A DNA stretch of 64,000 nucleotides from Coemansia sp. RSA 487 (GCA_027577595.1 JANBRJ010000080.1:16865-80864); one strand, 5' to 3'. Shown: positions 1 to 9,676, counted from the stretch's first letter. The notes: a model not told the origin generated them from the letters alone. Translations and numbers: made by a program.

Positions 1-310
1 TGGTCTATTTATCATTAGATTAACAAATAATCAATTCACGTTAAAAAAAAGAAATATAGGAATTAGTAACTGTTGCACAATTAATATTAAAAACATGTGT
101 ATAGCAAAGAGCAATCTCAAAGGATAGACAGAGTATTGAAACACGTAAACACGTCACAATGGGAACAAAACTCTGATTCAAAGAAAACTATGCACCAAAA
201 AGGACAGGACAGATTTTGTTTAGAAAGTATTATTCCTGCTTATTCTCATCACATTCTTTGATAGACAAGAGAGATGAATTCCTCCCTAAAACAAAATGAT
301 GCACAGGAAT
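1..310. other. AT-rich flank without a recognised gene
   Basis: This AT-rich stretch lies downstream of the minus-strand gene at 311-811 and shows no open frame with protein-like composition. It presumably holds that gene's 3' untranslated region. Nothing else is recognised here. Confidence 0.5.
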
Positions 311-811
311 TCATTTGAAATAACGAAACCCATTCTGCGTACCTGTGACTTGATGGTTCGGTTGGAAGTTGCTTTGTGTGTATTCAGCCACAGACGACGC
401 CCGGCTTTCAGGATGTCCCATCCGAGAAAACCCAGGTGATGGCGTGTTCACTTCTGACGCACTGTGATGCTGCGCTATGTGTTTTCGCCGTGCAAACTCT
501 CGCAGCCGCTGTATCACCAGCTGTTGTCCTTCTGCGTTCAACTCGCTACCTCCATTCTGGTTCTCCGAGGCAATATACTCGCACATATCGCTGTAGCATT
601 GCTCATATCCTGCTTTGAATGCATTGCTCCCAATCTCGCTTGCCTCTTTATAGAGTTGTGTGACGTTTGCTGCTGTTGCACGAAACAATGACGCTAGTTC
701 TTTGTCATATGCAACCTTTCCTTCCGCATTGTTCGGAGTGGCTGTCGAATATGAATTTGGTGATGCTGGTGTAGAATAAGACTGTGTTCCATGGCTGTTC
801 GAGTTGTACAT
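311..811 (-). CDS. HAPSTR1/C16orf72-like protein (DUF4588 family)
   Basis: A 166-residue protein with an ATG start and Ser/Asn-rich ends. The recognisable part is residues about 38-85, with FRATAANVTQLYKE followed by AFKAGYEQCYSDMCEYI. This matches the layout of the human C16orf72 (HAPSTR1) core, an aromatic/Ala-Thr-x-LYKE helix followed by a Gly-Tyr helix. In animals HAPSTR1 is a nuclear stress-response regulator that works with the E3 ligase HUWE1; a similar role here is inference from family. There is no signal peptide or membrane segment. It is transcribed away from the BLOC1S2 gene across a 466-bp shared upstream region. The conserved motif is short, so the family call is moderate. Confidence 0.65.
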   Translation of the reverse strand: MYNSNSHGTQSYSTPASPNSYSTATPNNAEGKVAYDKELASLFRATAANVTQLYKEASEIGSNAFKAGYEQCYSDMCEYIASENQNGGSELNAEGQQLVIQRLREFARRKHIAQHHSASEVNTPSPGFSRMGHPESRASSVAEYTQSNFQPNHQVTGTQNGFRYFK

Positions 812-1277
812 TGTATGCCCTTAACAAAGGAAAAAGGCGACACTCTGGTGTCTAGAGTTAATAAAGCAAGTAATAATTGTTAGGAGGGCAGTATAGTGAA
901 TTTACATGAGTAATAAAGATGCTCTTCAAGAAATAAAGAACGAAGCCATACAGTTCAAGTTGAACTTTTCTCGCAATTGCACATTTTTGGCTCGTTTTTT
1001 GTGAAGAAAAATAAATTAAATACGCCCTGATTGCGGTTGATAAATCAGATCAACCAATTCTCTGGTGCTGTCTCCCATACCAATAAGGAATGATATAGCA
1101 CAAACTATTATTTGCATTAAAAGAACTTGGCGTCGCTTGGAAGAAAAAAGAAATAGCCAAACTAGCCAATTTTGCAGCTTTTAATTTTTATTTATTTAGT
1201 ACACTAATATTATCTGTAACATTAGCATTGTGTCCACTACTGTAAACACTTGTATTTTTTACACCTAGGTGAATACC
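812..1277. promoter_or_regulatory. Divergent intergenic region, HAPSTR1-like / BLOC1S2
   Basis: A 466-bp AT-rich gap between two divergently transcribed genes, so it must contain both promoters. I see no convincing TATA box, tRNA or extra coding exon. The last 100 bases before the plus-strand start are very T/A-rich. Confidence 0.5.
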
Positions 1278-1805
1278 ATGTCTAAGGAATTATCGAGAGA
1301 CGACAATGATAATAATAGCAGCTCTGGTCCTAACATTGAGACCTACAAAGGGATGAATAGCACTGTTAGTGATTTTACTAGATCAGTTCACGCAGAAGTA
1401 GCAACAGCGACAACAGCGACAACAAAAACAACGAATCTCGATGAGCCTGCTTTGTCGCCGGGCAGTCGTGGCGGTGACACTGATTCAATAGATGCTGCGT
1501 CACGTAAAGCCTTCGGAAGCGTTGCGTTGTTTTTACAGTCAGAACTAGAAGCATCTGGGAGTGAGCTTAGCTTGCTTGAGAAACTAAACGACGCGTCGAT
1601 AACTAAATATGAAGAGTTGTCGTGTCAGGCACAGGACATGCTGGTACATGGCTACAAAATCAAACAGACGTACAATGAAATGGAAGCTCAAATGGCTGAG
1701 GTAGATAGCCTAGTTGCATCAATCGATAGTCTTGAGCAAGTATCTCAGGAATTGGATAGATACTCTCAGCAACTGGAAGCAAAGTTCCAGAACTTGCTTA
1801 GATAA
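1278..1805 (+). CDS. BLOC1S2: BLOC-1 complex subunit 2 homologue
   Basis: A 175-residue protein beginning at ATG 1278; the frame is open slightly upstream only from a GTG. The first about 75 residues are a low-complexity Ser/Thr/Asn-rich tail with a short AT-repeat (VATATTATTKTT). The remainder, from KAFGSVALFLQSELEAS to SQQLEAKFQNLL, aligns with the helical core of BLOC1S2: a first helix with SELEAS, then LLEKLNDASITKYEEL, then a final heptad-rich coiled coil ending in the family-typical Y-S-x-x-LEAK. BLOC-1 acts in endosomal sorting towards lysosome/vacuole-related organelles. Several BLOC-1 subunits are retained in fungi, but this subunit is often hard to detect there. It faces the HAPSTR1-like gene. 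Confidence 0.8.
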   Translation: MSKELSRDDNDNNSSSGPNIETYKGMNSTVSDFTRSVHAEVATATTATTKTTNLDEPALSPGSRGGDTDSIDAASRKAFGSVALFLQSELEASGSELSLLEKLNDASITKYEELSCQAQDMLVHGYKIKQTYNEMEAQMAEVDSLVASIDSLEQVSQELDRYSQQLEAKFQNLLR

Positions 1806-2064
1806 AAAGATTAACTCTGGGCTTGACTTTTTTTTACAAATATAATGCAGAGGTAAAGATTTTTGAATATTAACCATTTGAATAGTTACATTCCACACTT
1901 ATAAGACTGGAGGTCGTTGTAATCAATGACTAATACAAAAATGGTCTGTTCGAATCAGTAAGAGATCAATCGACTGTTACAACGACGACGGATCAATCGC
2001 ATGCTCGGCTGAATAAACCATTGCACTCGTAATACGAGCCAGGCGAAACAGCCAATTTGCTATG

Positions 2065-2072
2065 TATATAAA
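2065..2072 (+). promoter_or_regulatory. TATA box (TATATAAA)
   Basis: A consensus TATATAAA lies 127 nt upstream of the start codon of the secreted Gly/Tyr-rich protein. The spacing leaves about 95 nt of 5' leader if transcription starts about 30 nt downstream. Its role is inferred from consensus and position. Confidence 0.6.
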
Positions 2073-2122
2073 CGCAGCCGATTTCCTTGGTCAAGTCTTG
2101 CTTCCTACATTATCCACACAAC

Positions 2123-2160
2123 CATAGAACATAGAACATAGAACATAGAGCATAGACATA
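2123..2160 (+). repeat. Heptamer tandem repeat CATAGAA x5
   Basis: Five consecutive copies of a 7-bp unit (CATAGAA three times, then CATAGAG and CATAGAC) lie between the TATA box and the start codon of the secreted protein gene, so probably inside its 5' untranslated leader. Confidence 0.85.
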
Positions 2161-2198
2161 CAAAACTATCATATAGACCACAGACACTTCGAAACAAA

Positions 2199-2579
2199 AT
2201 GGCTCGCATCATCTCTGTCGCTTCAATTGCTGCTCTCCTCTCGTCCGGTGCACTCGCATCGCCGGTTGCTGGCTCTGACGCATGTGCTCATCCCAGCCAT
2301 GCCCATATCGCGAGGCGTGGCTTTGGATCTGGCTACGGCACTGGCTTTGGACCCGGCTACGGCACTGGCTTTGGACCCGGCTACGGCACTGGCTATGGAA
2401 CTGGTTACGGTGGCGGGTTTGGCTTTGGCTTCCCGTTTGCATCGAGCTTTACCAACGCGCTTGACACAAACTTTAACGCTGCCAACTTCAACGACGACAC
2501 TCTTTACGTCAACAACAAGGATGCAAATACCGTCAACAGCAACCTCAACACCTTCACCAATGCCAACACCATTGTATAA
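2199..2579 (+). CDS. Secreted glycine/tyrosine-rich repeat protein
   Basis: A 126-residue protein with a clear secretory signal peptide (MARIISVASIAALLSSGALA, cleavage probably near the Ala-Ser at 20-21). A propeptide-like stretch follows, ending at Arg-Arg around residues 39-40, a likely Kex2-type dibasic site. The mature part begins with a Gly/Tyr/Phe-rich block built on GYGTGFGP repeats, encoded by a 24-bp tandem repeat at 2331-2402. The C-terminal 50 residues are rich in Asn, Asp and Thr (NFNDDTLYVNNKDANT). I recognise no family. The composition suggests a cell-wall or extracellular-matrix structural protein, or a sticky or phase-separating secreted factor; this is inference. A strong TATA box precedes it. 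Confidence 0.8.
   Translation: MARIISVASIAALLSSGALASPVAGSDACAHPSHAHIARRGFGSGYGTGFGPGYGTGFGPGYGTGYGTGYGGGFGFGFPFASSFTNALDTNFNAANFNDDTLYVNNKDANTVNSNLNTFTNANTIV
2331..2402 (+). repeat. 24-bp in-frame coding tandem repeat (3 copies)
   Basis: Two identical 24-bp units (2331-2354 and 2355-2378) and a third diverged one (2379-2402) encode GYGTGFGP repeats in the secreted protein. Near-identity at the DNA level suggests recent expansion by slippage or unequal exchange. Confidence 0.85.
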
Positions 2580-3239
2580 GCTTTTATAGACTCATTTTTA
2601 TAGACCACTATAGAGAATAGACAAGACACATAACCTAGAATTCAAAGAGCACGGATAGTCCTACACTATTTGGGAGGAAGAGAGGTTTGTGAAAGTCGAG
2701 TGTTTTCCAACTGCTTGTGAGAGAAAGCATTGTTTGCAGCAGCCAATATAAAATATAATAACAGCAGAAGAAAATGAAACCATGATGAGTGTTAGTAAAA
2801 ATAGTCCATCAGAAACACACAGAAAGAAACAACAGCAAGCATCATTCAGTCACAAGCGCAATGAATGCAAAAAGAGTAAGAGCATACTTGCAATGTAGAG
2901 GTGAAGTCTCCTGGATGCCACCACCTTACCACTGCCTAACGACAGTGAAAGTACCCGCACGCCGATGTGGGAGTGCAATGACAACCAGATGGTGGGCAAG
3001 ACACATACAGTCGGGAATAATGCACCCTGTCGTACGTATCAATGAAACAATGGCTAAGATGGAATTCGCACCTATTCATATGGGTATCAGATACGCTAGC
3101 TCTTGATAGTCAATTTAGAAAGCTATTTTCACCATTTTATCGTATGGAATTTTATACTCATTATCTCCTGATCCAAGATTCGTTAACCAAATACAGTACA
3201 GGAGGTTGTATTTACACAAACCTCCCTCAATAAAAAGTG
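2580..3239. other. Intergenic region with only short unconvincing ORFs
   Basis: A 660-bp gap between the secreted protein gene and the convergent Zn2Cys6 regulator. It holds a few open frames of up to about 100 codons without family resemblance. One short frame ends in a Cys-containing peptide (around 2965-3050, WECNDNQMVGKTH), but I cannot join it to a credible upstream exon, so no gene is called. Confidence 0.4.
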
Positions 3240-5852
3240 CTAGAGTAGCATGTCTGAGAGAAGCTCAGTGGCGTTTGCTATCTCCTCAATCTGCATAATG
3301 CGAAGGAGATCCTCCATGCCTTTGACTTTCCAGACAGCACCCAGATCCAACAGCAGAGACCACAGGCGGCGCAAAACACGAACACACTCAATAAACTCTT
3401 CTCTGGATTGGCGAACGTTACTGTTTCTGGCATCCTTGCAGCTATCAGCCTTCTTTATATCTTGCCTGAGCGTACGTATATGGCGAACAAGCACCGTAAT
3501 TGCAATAAATATACTCAATGGCATGACCTGGTCGTATCGCTCGAGAGGTATGTCACTGTTCCCATCCAGGAACTTTGCATAATCAAACGTAGCCTCAAGA
3601 CATAGATCCCACGAGTCTTTTACAACGTCGTAAGCAAGAAAGTTGTCGTAGATTGGCTTTGAGAACACGCCAACAAGAAGCTCTCGAATAGCGTTGTCTT
3701 CGACGGTATCGACACCCTGCACTTGGGGCTCGCCTGATTCTTCTTCGCCTGGTATCGAAAAGAACGATGGACGATTGGACAAATGTAGAATAAAGTACAG
3801 GAGCGTGGCATATCCATAAAAGCAGAAATACCGCCAACGTATTACATGCAAGCGATGCTTGTGGCTTCCAAACTCGGCAAACGGGTACGAAGGTGCCCAA
3901 CTCTTTTTCAGCTCATCCGCGTGTAGCATACTGTCTCGCCAGTTCTTGACATCGTGGTGGAGCCGTCTAAACTCCTCACACTCAAACGCGCTGGTAATAG
4001 GCTCTTTGAAGCAAAGTACAAGCTTGGCTGGGCGTTGCAGATACTTGATATTCGGTGTCAGATCATCGGATGTAGACGTTGTTTTAAGGCTGATGCCGAA
4101 ATTCCACAGAAACTCATTGACATTGGCGGCCATCGCGGCAATGTTGCACAGATCTTGAAAGATATGGCTTAGAGAAGCATTCTTTATAACATTTTCCTTA
4201 CTCTCGTAAGGATTGAAGGTGCTTGGCCAGTTGCCGCCTTGTGTAATATTTATGTCCTCCCATGTTTCATCCGACCCTGGTGCCGATGTAAACAGTCGAT
4301 TGTCGCCAATAGTCCCAGCTCGACTGCCCAAAAGGCTCTGATATGAATCCATGACATATAAGAACCAGAATGTCCGGCGCTTAATTTCTAAATTGACCCA
4401 CTCTTCCCACGAAAGCACGCGCTTTCTCTTGTCGATATCCAGTGTGTTCCACCCCAAGCGAACAACCATACTAACTGCCAGCTGCTGAAGAGAGTTGTAC
4501 ATCAGAAAATCTCCTTCCCCGCCGTTGTAGGATGCCATAAGGACGATAGTACGTATGTAGTCCGGAGTTGTGTTGTGAATCCTCGAGAAGATGTTTTGGT
4601 GAATTTTGTTCGCCAAACTTTCAAAATCAAAGCCCTTTCCTGTCTTTTTTGCGATTATTCGCGCTGTCGTAACACGCATCGCATCGATGAGCATTGGGTC
4701 GACCTTTCCTTCCACAACTCGGCGGATAAACATCGCTGGGTGGAAGATCGGACTGGTTCCATAAAAGTAATCAAAGTAGTATATAACAGCGTCGCGAGTT
4801 TCGTCTGCAACCTCATCAGAAAAGAACCGGCGCAAGATATTCTTTGCATCATAGTTATTGATCGATTCGGAATCAACCTGGCTAACAGAATCCGAGAGCA
4901 CGCTAAACGAGTTTGGGTATTTTGATGGTCCTTTGCTGTATCCTGGGGCTGTCATCATAGGGATCGATCTGGCCGACAAGTAGCTGCTTCCCGATTCCCT
5001 GTCACTGTCGTCTCTTTCGTCAGGGAAAGCCGCTTGGTGTCGGTTGGTTGCAATGTTTGGCCTTTTCGCCGTATGTGGAGAGGATTCATCCCCGCGCTCT
5101 TCCTTTTCTACTGGCTCCTCCTTGATTTTGGGCTTTGGACCGCGCTTCTTCATCGGCCTCCACCTACATTTTATGCCAGTACTTGTGCAGTTGATACACT
5201 CGGATCCGTTTCCCTCGCACTTGATCTTTTTCGCATGGCAGTTTATACACGCGCGGGTACGCCTCTGTCTGATATGAAAGGAGTAATCGAACATGACGCC
5301 AGGGTACATTGCTTCCATGTGCTGCTGGATAAGTGTGTGCGTCACTACCTGTGGAGGATGTGCCGGCAATCCAGACGAGTAAGAACTAGACGGGTAGGAT
5401 TGCGCAGTTGGAGCTTCTAATGACTGATTCTGTGCTTCATACGGCCAGTAACGATAGTCATTTGATGCATATACTGGTTGCTGGCGAACAACATGCTGTG
5501 AGGGGCCAACTGTCGGGTAGGAAAAAGAGGGCGAGCTGGCTACAGCAACTGGAGTTGATAACTGGGGTGGAACTGGTGGCCTTTGCAATGGAGCTGGCAA
5601 CGGATAGGCCGGCAATGTATGAGTCGGTGTATCAGTCGGGTAGCTTTTCGATAAGTCTGAGCCAGAGATAGAGGTAGGGCTTTTGTTATCCCTATTATTG
5701 CTGTGATCGTTTTCCGAAGCTCTTCCAGGCGCAGTATAACCTGTAATACGGACATCCTTTCTTTCGTGAGCTTGAGTGCCGTCTTGTGCAAGCCCAGGGT
5801 CTTCAGAGCCGCCGGTATTGAGAAGCGATGTAATCCGATGAAAGCTTGACAT
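3240..5852 (-). CDS. Zn2Cys6 fungal-specific transcription factor
   Basis: An 870-residue regulator with an ATG start and no intron needed. The N-terminal 190 residues are Pro/Ser/Tyr/Gln-rich. A canonical binuclear zinc cluster follows at about residues 202-229, with spacing C-x2-C-x6-C-x6-C-x2-C-x6-C. Next come a basic AT-hook-like tail (KKRGPKPK, about 235-242) and an acidic segment. Residues about 340-560 form a fungal-specific transcription factor domain, recognisable from FDYFYGTSPIFHPAMF, the Gly-Trp region LAVSMVVRLGWNT and KRRTFWFLYVMD. The protein should bind DNA in the nucleus, probably as a dimer; a C-terminal helical region completes it. The target pathway cannot be told from context. 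Confidence 0.93.
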   Translation of the reverse strand: MSSFHRITSLLNTGGSEDPGLAQDGTQAHERKDVRITGYTAPGRASENDHSNNRDNKSPTSISGSDLSKSYPTDTPTHTLPAYPLPAPLQRPPVPPQLSTPVAVASSPSFSYPTVGPSQHVVRQQPVYASNDYRYWPYEAQNQSLEAPTAQSYPSSSYSSGLPAHPPQVVTHTLIQQHMEAMYPGVMFDYSFHIRQRRTRACINCHAKKIKCEGNGSECINCTSTGIKCRWRPMKKRGPKPKIKEEPVEKEERGDESSPHTAKRPNIATNRHQAAFPDERDDSDRESGSSYLSARSIPMMTAPGYSKGPSKYPNSFSVLSDSVSQVDSESINNYDAKNILRRFFSDEVADETRDAVIYYFDYFYGTSPIFHPAMFIRRVVEGKVDPMLIDAMRVTTARIIAKKTGKGFDFESLANKIHQNIFSRIHNTTPDYIRTIVLMASYNGGEGDFLMYNSLQQLAVSMVVRLGWNTLDIDKRKRVLSWEEWVNLEIKRRTFWFLYVMDSYQSLLGSRAGTIGDNRLFTSAPGSDETWEDINITQGGNWPSTFNPYESKENVIKNASLSHIFQDLCNIAAMAANVNEFLWNFGISLKTTSTSDDLTPNIKYLQRPAKLVLCFKEPITSAFECEEFRRLHHDVKNWRDSMLHADELKKSWAPSYPFAEFGSHKHRLHVIRWRYFCFYGYATLLYFILHLSNRPSFFSIPGEEESGEPQVQGVDTVEDNAIRELLVGVFSKPIYDNFLAYDVVKDSWDLCLEATFDYAKFLDGNSDIPLERYDQVMPLSIFIAITVLVRHIRTLRQDIKKADSCKDARNSNVRQSREEFIECVRVLRRLWSLLLDLGAVWKVKGMEDLLRIMQIEEIANATELLSDMLL

Positions 5853-6841
5853 GGTAGTAGCTCAAATAGACAATATTAAAGGGTAAATTAAAGATGGCTG
5901 GCAATCAAGACTAAAAAGACAAAAGGAAGACGAGAAAAGGCAGCAGTGAATCAGATTGGGATGGTTGGACGGCACCACTGCTCCAAGGATGGGTTTGGTG
6001 TAACAAGATGGAAAACAGCTGGATAGAAGAATAATTAAAATAAAAATAATGGCACAATATGAATGGAACCAGAACGATGGGAAACTAAAAGATGGAAAAG
6101 GGGTCTAGTTTCTTTTTGTATTGGAAACACCTTCCCATTTCATGTGGCAAGTGTTGTCTTTGTTACCAAGAGCGGCAAAATGCGGCAAAGTATTGTTGTG
6201 CTGCATTCGATGAATGGCCGAAAGAAGAGGGAACCATTACATGCATTCGAATGTGCTGTTTTTGGGACGTCCATGTCAATCATTGCAAACCATTTGTTTG
6301 CCATCTTTTGGTTCGAGGGTGGTTGTGAATTTCCTGAAAAGGTACTCATGCTACAGTCATTTTGCTCTGATTTTTTGCAAAGACGCTTGTTTATGTTTGG
6401 ATTTTCTACATCGACCGTTTGCTAGAAACTACATGTCATTTTGTGCCATGAATGGTTTTACAAAAGGATGCGGGGAGTCCGCATACATACATGAAGTCCG
6501 TTTATTTCCGACGTTAGCCTTTTGGACTAAAAGATTGAAAGGAAGCTTGTAATTGAAAAATATATGGTGCAATCATGCAAAGACACCCATACATTTTTAA
6601 AGTACATTGGGTAATTAGATGTTTCGCTCTTTGGCACATGGGATAAAGAAATATTTACAATTTGCCAACACACAAACTGTATTCCCGGCTTCTCCCTATT
6701 TAATGCATATATCTGCGCCAAGAACACTTTACTTCTTATTATAATACTTGATACTTTTCAAATTGTCTTTCTGGATCACTTGTCTATTTCGGTTTGTTTA
6801 CGTAAAAAAAAAATAACGACCTGGATTTTTTTCGTTTAACC
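5853..6841. promoter_or_regulatory. Divergent intergenic region, Zn2Cys6 factor / KIN17
   Basis: A gap of 989 bp between two divergent genes, containing both promoters. Open frames of up to 120 codons on either strand have no protein-like character. No tRNA, TATA box of note or repeat was recognised. Confidence 0.5.
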
Positions 6842-7894
6842 ATGGGCAAGCATGATTTCTTTTCTCCGAAAGCCATAGCCAATAGAATAAAGGCAAAAGG
6901 TCTTCAAAAGCTTCGGTGGTACTGCCAAATGTGCGAGAAGCAATGCCGAGACGAGAACGGATTCAAATGCCACTGTGCATCCGAGGCGCATCAGCGGCAG
7001 ATGTCTATTTTTGCAGAAAACCCAGACCGTTACATTGAGCAGTTTTCGCAAGAGTTCGAGGACGCATTCCTGTCCATTCTTTCGCGACGCTACGGAACGA
7101 AAAAAGTGCTTGCCAATCAAGTGTATCAAGAAATAGTTTCCGACCGACAGCACTTGCACATGAACGCAACCAAGTGGGACACGCTTTCGGAGTTTGTTAT
7201 GCATTTAGGACGGTCGGGAAAATGCAAGGTGGAGGAGGCCGAGCGCGGATGGTTGGTCGAGTGGATTGACACCAGTCCGGAAGCATTGGCGAGAAGGGCT
7301 GCAACCCAAAAGAAAGAGCGGCAGGAAATGGACGATGAACAGAGAGAGCAGATGTTGCTGCAAGAACAATTAGCGTACATGCAGGAACTGAAAAGAGAAA
7401 AATCAGAAGTAGGCGGTGAACATGACACACCAGCAGAAGCTGTTCAGAACCCCAAAGCAACAGCGTTGAAGCGCGACGACCAGAGCCAGCCAATTGTCCT
7501 TACGTGGAAAACCCCTGCGCAAAAGAAGCTAGGCCCAGCGAAATCACGTGGGCTTGCAATGACACCAAAAACACCTATAGTGAGGAAGAACGCATTCAAG
7601 GCAGCAGGGTCAAACTTAAGCAAGGCCAAGCCTAGCACCAACACCACCAACACCACCAACACCACAGCAGGGGGACTGCAAAGGAGACCAGAAACCGCAA
7701 TGGTACAGATCATGAAGGATGAGCTGATGCGCAAAGAATCATGGCGTCCAGTGGATGCCAGGGCATCCAGATCGACAGGCAATGCGGACAGAAGACGTTC
7801 CAGATCACCAGAGCCATATGGGAGACCAAGATACGACAGTATCCAAAAGCATGACACGCGCCCAATGCGTGGTCGTAGTAGGTCGCCTCTTTGA
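6842..7894 (+). CDS. KIN17: KIN17-like DNA/RNA-binding zinc-finger protein
   Basis: A 350-residue protein starting MGKHDFFSPKAIANRIKAKG, the highly conserved N-terminus of KIN17. A C2H2 zinc finger with C28, C31, H44 and H50 follows, then the KIN17 winged-helix-like middle domain (about 51-160, including KWDTLSEFVMHLGRSGKCKV and a Trp-rich GWLVEWID). A Glu/Arg/Gln coiled-coil segment lies at about 170-215. The C-terminus is basic and ends in RS-type sequence. Animal KIN17 also carries C-terminal SH3-like/KOW domains; these are absent, as in shorter fungal versions. KIN17 acts in the nucleus in DNA replication/repair and associates with spliceosomes. It is convergent with VAM7 (120-bp gap). 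Confidence 0.93.
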   Translation: MGKHDFFSPKAIANRIKAKGLQKLRWYCQMCEKQCRDENGFKCHCASEAHQRQMSIFAENPDRYIEQFSQEFEDAFLSILSRRYGTKKVLANQVYQEIVSDRQHLHMNATKWDTLSEFVMHLGRSGKCKVEEAERGWLVEWIDTSPEALARRAATQKKERQEMDDEQREQMLLQEQLAYMQELKREKSEVGGEHDTPAEAVQNPKATALKRDDQSQPIVLTWKTPAQKKLGPAKSRGLAMTPKTPIVRKNAFKAAGSNLSKAKPSTNTTNTTNTTAGGLQRRPETAMVQIMKDELMRKESWRPVDARASRSTGNADRRRSRSPEPYGRPRYDSIQKHDTRPMRGRSRSPL

Positions 7895-8014
7895 GGAACA
7901 GCTCGACTGTATTCGAATAAAAGTATACCAGAATTGATTAGAGTACTAAAGGTGCAATGAATAAGCTACTAAGCCATTGAACAGTGACAAGTGTTGCTTT
8001 GGTCGGGCTTTTTT

Positions 8015-9337
8015 TTACAGTCTTTTGATTTGGCGGCGTGCCGAATTAAGCTTGCCGTTGGTGCGGTCAATGTCCTGGTCCAACTCACCAAGCATCTGGT
8101 TCTGCAGATCCAGCTCGTTGCCAATGGCCATGCCCATCTCGCGCTGCCGGCGCAAAAGCTGACCAAGATCAGCAGCAGCCTGGTCCTGCTCATCCATTCT
8201 CTGGTTCTGCATTTGTAAGAGCCCCTGGTTGTCTAGTCCGCGGGTTTCGGTGGTTTCCTGCGGCGGATTGGTGTTACCAAATATTCTGCGGCTACGGGGT
8301 GCTTGTCGTAGCCCAGCTAGCTTTCCGGTGGTATCCAGTTCACTGGTGCTATTAGAGCTCAAGTTATGCTGTTTCTGCTGTGCAACTCCCTGAGAGTATA
8401 CAGGTGTGGTACCGGGTAGGCTGTATGTGCTGCCAGACGCCGACCCAGCGGTGCCATTCCCTGCCCTACCAATTACCCTCGTATTGTTGTTGCCCGAAGA
8501 AGATCCGCCAAGTAGTGCAGTTCTGTCACTGTTGCTCGAGACATGGCCAGTTCCTAACACTATTCGGCTCAGGTTTGACTTTTCCTCGTTCATCCGCATC
8601 AGTATATCCTGGCGCCGCAAAAGCTCGCCCGACGTAAGACTAGGTTTAATAGTCTCAAGGCCCTGTTCGAGTAGCTTAAGTGCCCGACCGAGATCAGCCA
8701 GCTGGGACTTTGCCTGAACCAGACTCTGATGCGACACGGACACCTCGTTGCGCGCAAGAGCGTTTTCACGACGCACGATGCTTTGACGCACATCGCGAAT
8801 CAGCTGCTCTGCATCTCTTTGGTCGTTAAGCCAGGACGCCGGGGTCGTCCAGCCAACATCCGAGCTGACCGATCCCGTCTCGGACTCTGACCTGCTCATT
8901 CCGTTCGGCAGTCCGTTGTTTTTGCCAGCAAGAAACCGGGCACCCCTAGAGCTTGGCGCAAGAAACCGCTGTAGCGTCATGGATGCGCGCCACCGGTCGT
9001 CCTCACTCATAATCATGCTCTGGATGTACCGCTCCAGGGCACGCTTTCGCTCCTCGATAAACTCAAGCTGCCCGGCGCTCTCGCTGCTGCTAACTCCACT
9101 GAGAGAAGGGATTTTGGAAAACCACGAGGTGAGCGACTTTGGCGGCAGCGCTGTGGGTGGGTCTGCATCGGGAAACTCTCGACTCAGGTCGTATGCAAGC
9201 GTGAGGAAGTCGCTGTACCGGTGCCATACTGTCCAAGACCGCACAGGGCCTTGTACGTGCAAGCCATATGCTACGTGTGTGCCGGGTTCGGTGCGGGTCT
9301 CCGCAACTGGGATTTTGACGTATCGGATTTGCTCCAT
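8015..9337 (-). CDS. VAM7: PX-domain Qc-SNARE, Vam7-like
   Basis: The start is set at ATG 9337 (MEQIRYVKIP), giving 440 residues; the open frame extends further only from a TTG. The N-terminal 115 residues form a PX domain with the phosphoinositide-binding WHRYSDF motif (Arg40) and a Pro-rich LPPK turn. The middle has helical segments and a Ser/Gly-rich linker. The last about 60 residues are a SNARE motif (ELDLQNQMLGELDQDIDRTN) with the zero-layer Gln typical of Qc-SNAREs. There is no transmembrane segment, as in yeast Vam7, which is held on the vacuole by PI3P and HOPS. It would act in homotypic vacuole and late-endosome fusion. Confidence 0.92.
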   Translation of the reverse strand: MEQIRYVKIPVAETRTEPGTHVAYGLHVQGPVRSWTVWHRYSDFLTLAYDLSREFPDADPPTALPPKSLTSWFSKIPSLSGVSSSESAGQLEFIEERKRALERYIQSMIMSEDDRWRASMTLQRFLAPSSRGARFLAGKNNGLPNGMSRSESETGSVSSDVGWTTPASWLNDQRDAEQLIRDVRQSIVRRENALARNEVSVSHQSLVQAKSQLADLGRALKLLEQGLETIKPSLTSGELLRRQDILMRMNEEKSNLSRIVLGTGHVSSNSDRTALLGGSSSGNNNTRVIGRAGNGTAGSASGSTYSLPGTTPVYSQGVAQQKQHNLSSNSTSELDTTGKLAGLRQAPRSRRIFGNTNPPQETTETRGLDNQGLLQMQNQRMDEQDQAAADLGQLLRRQREMGMAIGNELDLQNQMLGELDQDIDRTNGKLNSARRQIKRL

Positions 9338-9676
9338 GAACTTTTTTGTATGTGCCAATGAGCTGTTTGTTAAATTTAGTCGAAAACGTTTTACAAATGG
9401 AGGAAAGTGGAGCAAGAGAAATATAAAATTAGAGCGTCATTCAAGAGACTGCACAAAGGAATTAAAAGTTTCAGGAAAAGGAGAAAGGCGAAATAATAGC
9501 AGAAAATGCAATTTATACTCGTTGTGTCACATGCGTAGAGTAAAAATGTGCATCATCAAATTGTGGTGTAGTGTACCTGCAGAAATGGCTCAAGCAAGCT
9601 CAGTTTTTGATGCCTTTCGCTTTACCTTTCTCTTGATGAATACAACATTACTATTAAAACTGAAAGAAAATAAGAG
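9338..9676. other. Intergenic region between VAM7 and MIS12
   Basis: A 339-bp gap containing the VAM7 promoter and the 3' flank of MIS12, both on the minus strand. A plus-strand open frame crossing it is the antisense of VAM7. No RNA gene or repeat was recognised. Confidence 0.45.

Larger units (their letters stand above)
1806..2198. other. Promoter region of the secreted Gly/Tyr-rich gene
   Basis: A 393-bp gap. It holds a consensus TATATAAA at 2065-2072, placed 127 nt before the ATG at 2199, and a short heptamer repeat in the presumed 5' leader. The clear TATA box fits a strongly or conditionally expressed gene for a secreted product. Confidence 0.6.

Noticed and set aside
1930-1990. Sequence resembling a tRNA B-box (TGTTCGAATCA)
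   Set aside because: No A-box at the right distance and no cloverleaf stems can be drawn around it.
2782-3050. Possible two-exon small Cys-containing protein
   Set aside because: An ATG frame from 2782 and a later frame ending near 3050 could be joined only by an intron of under 30 bp, too short to splice.
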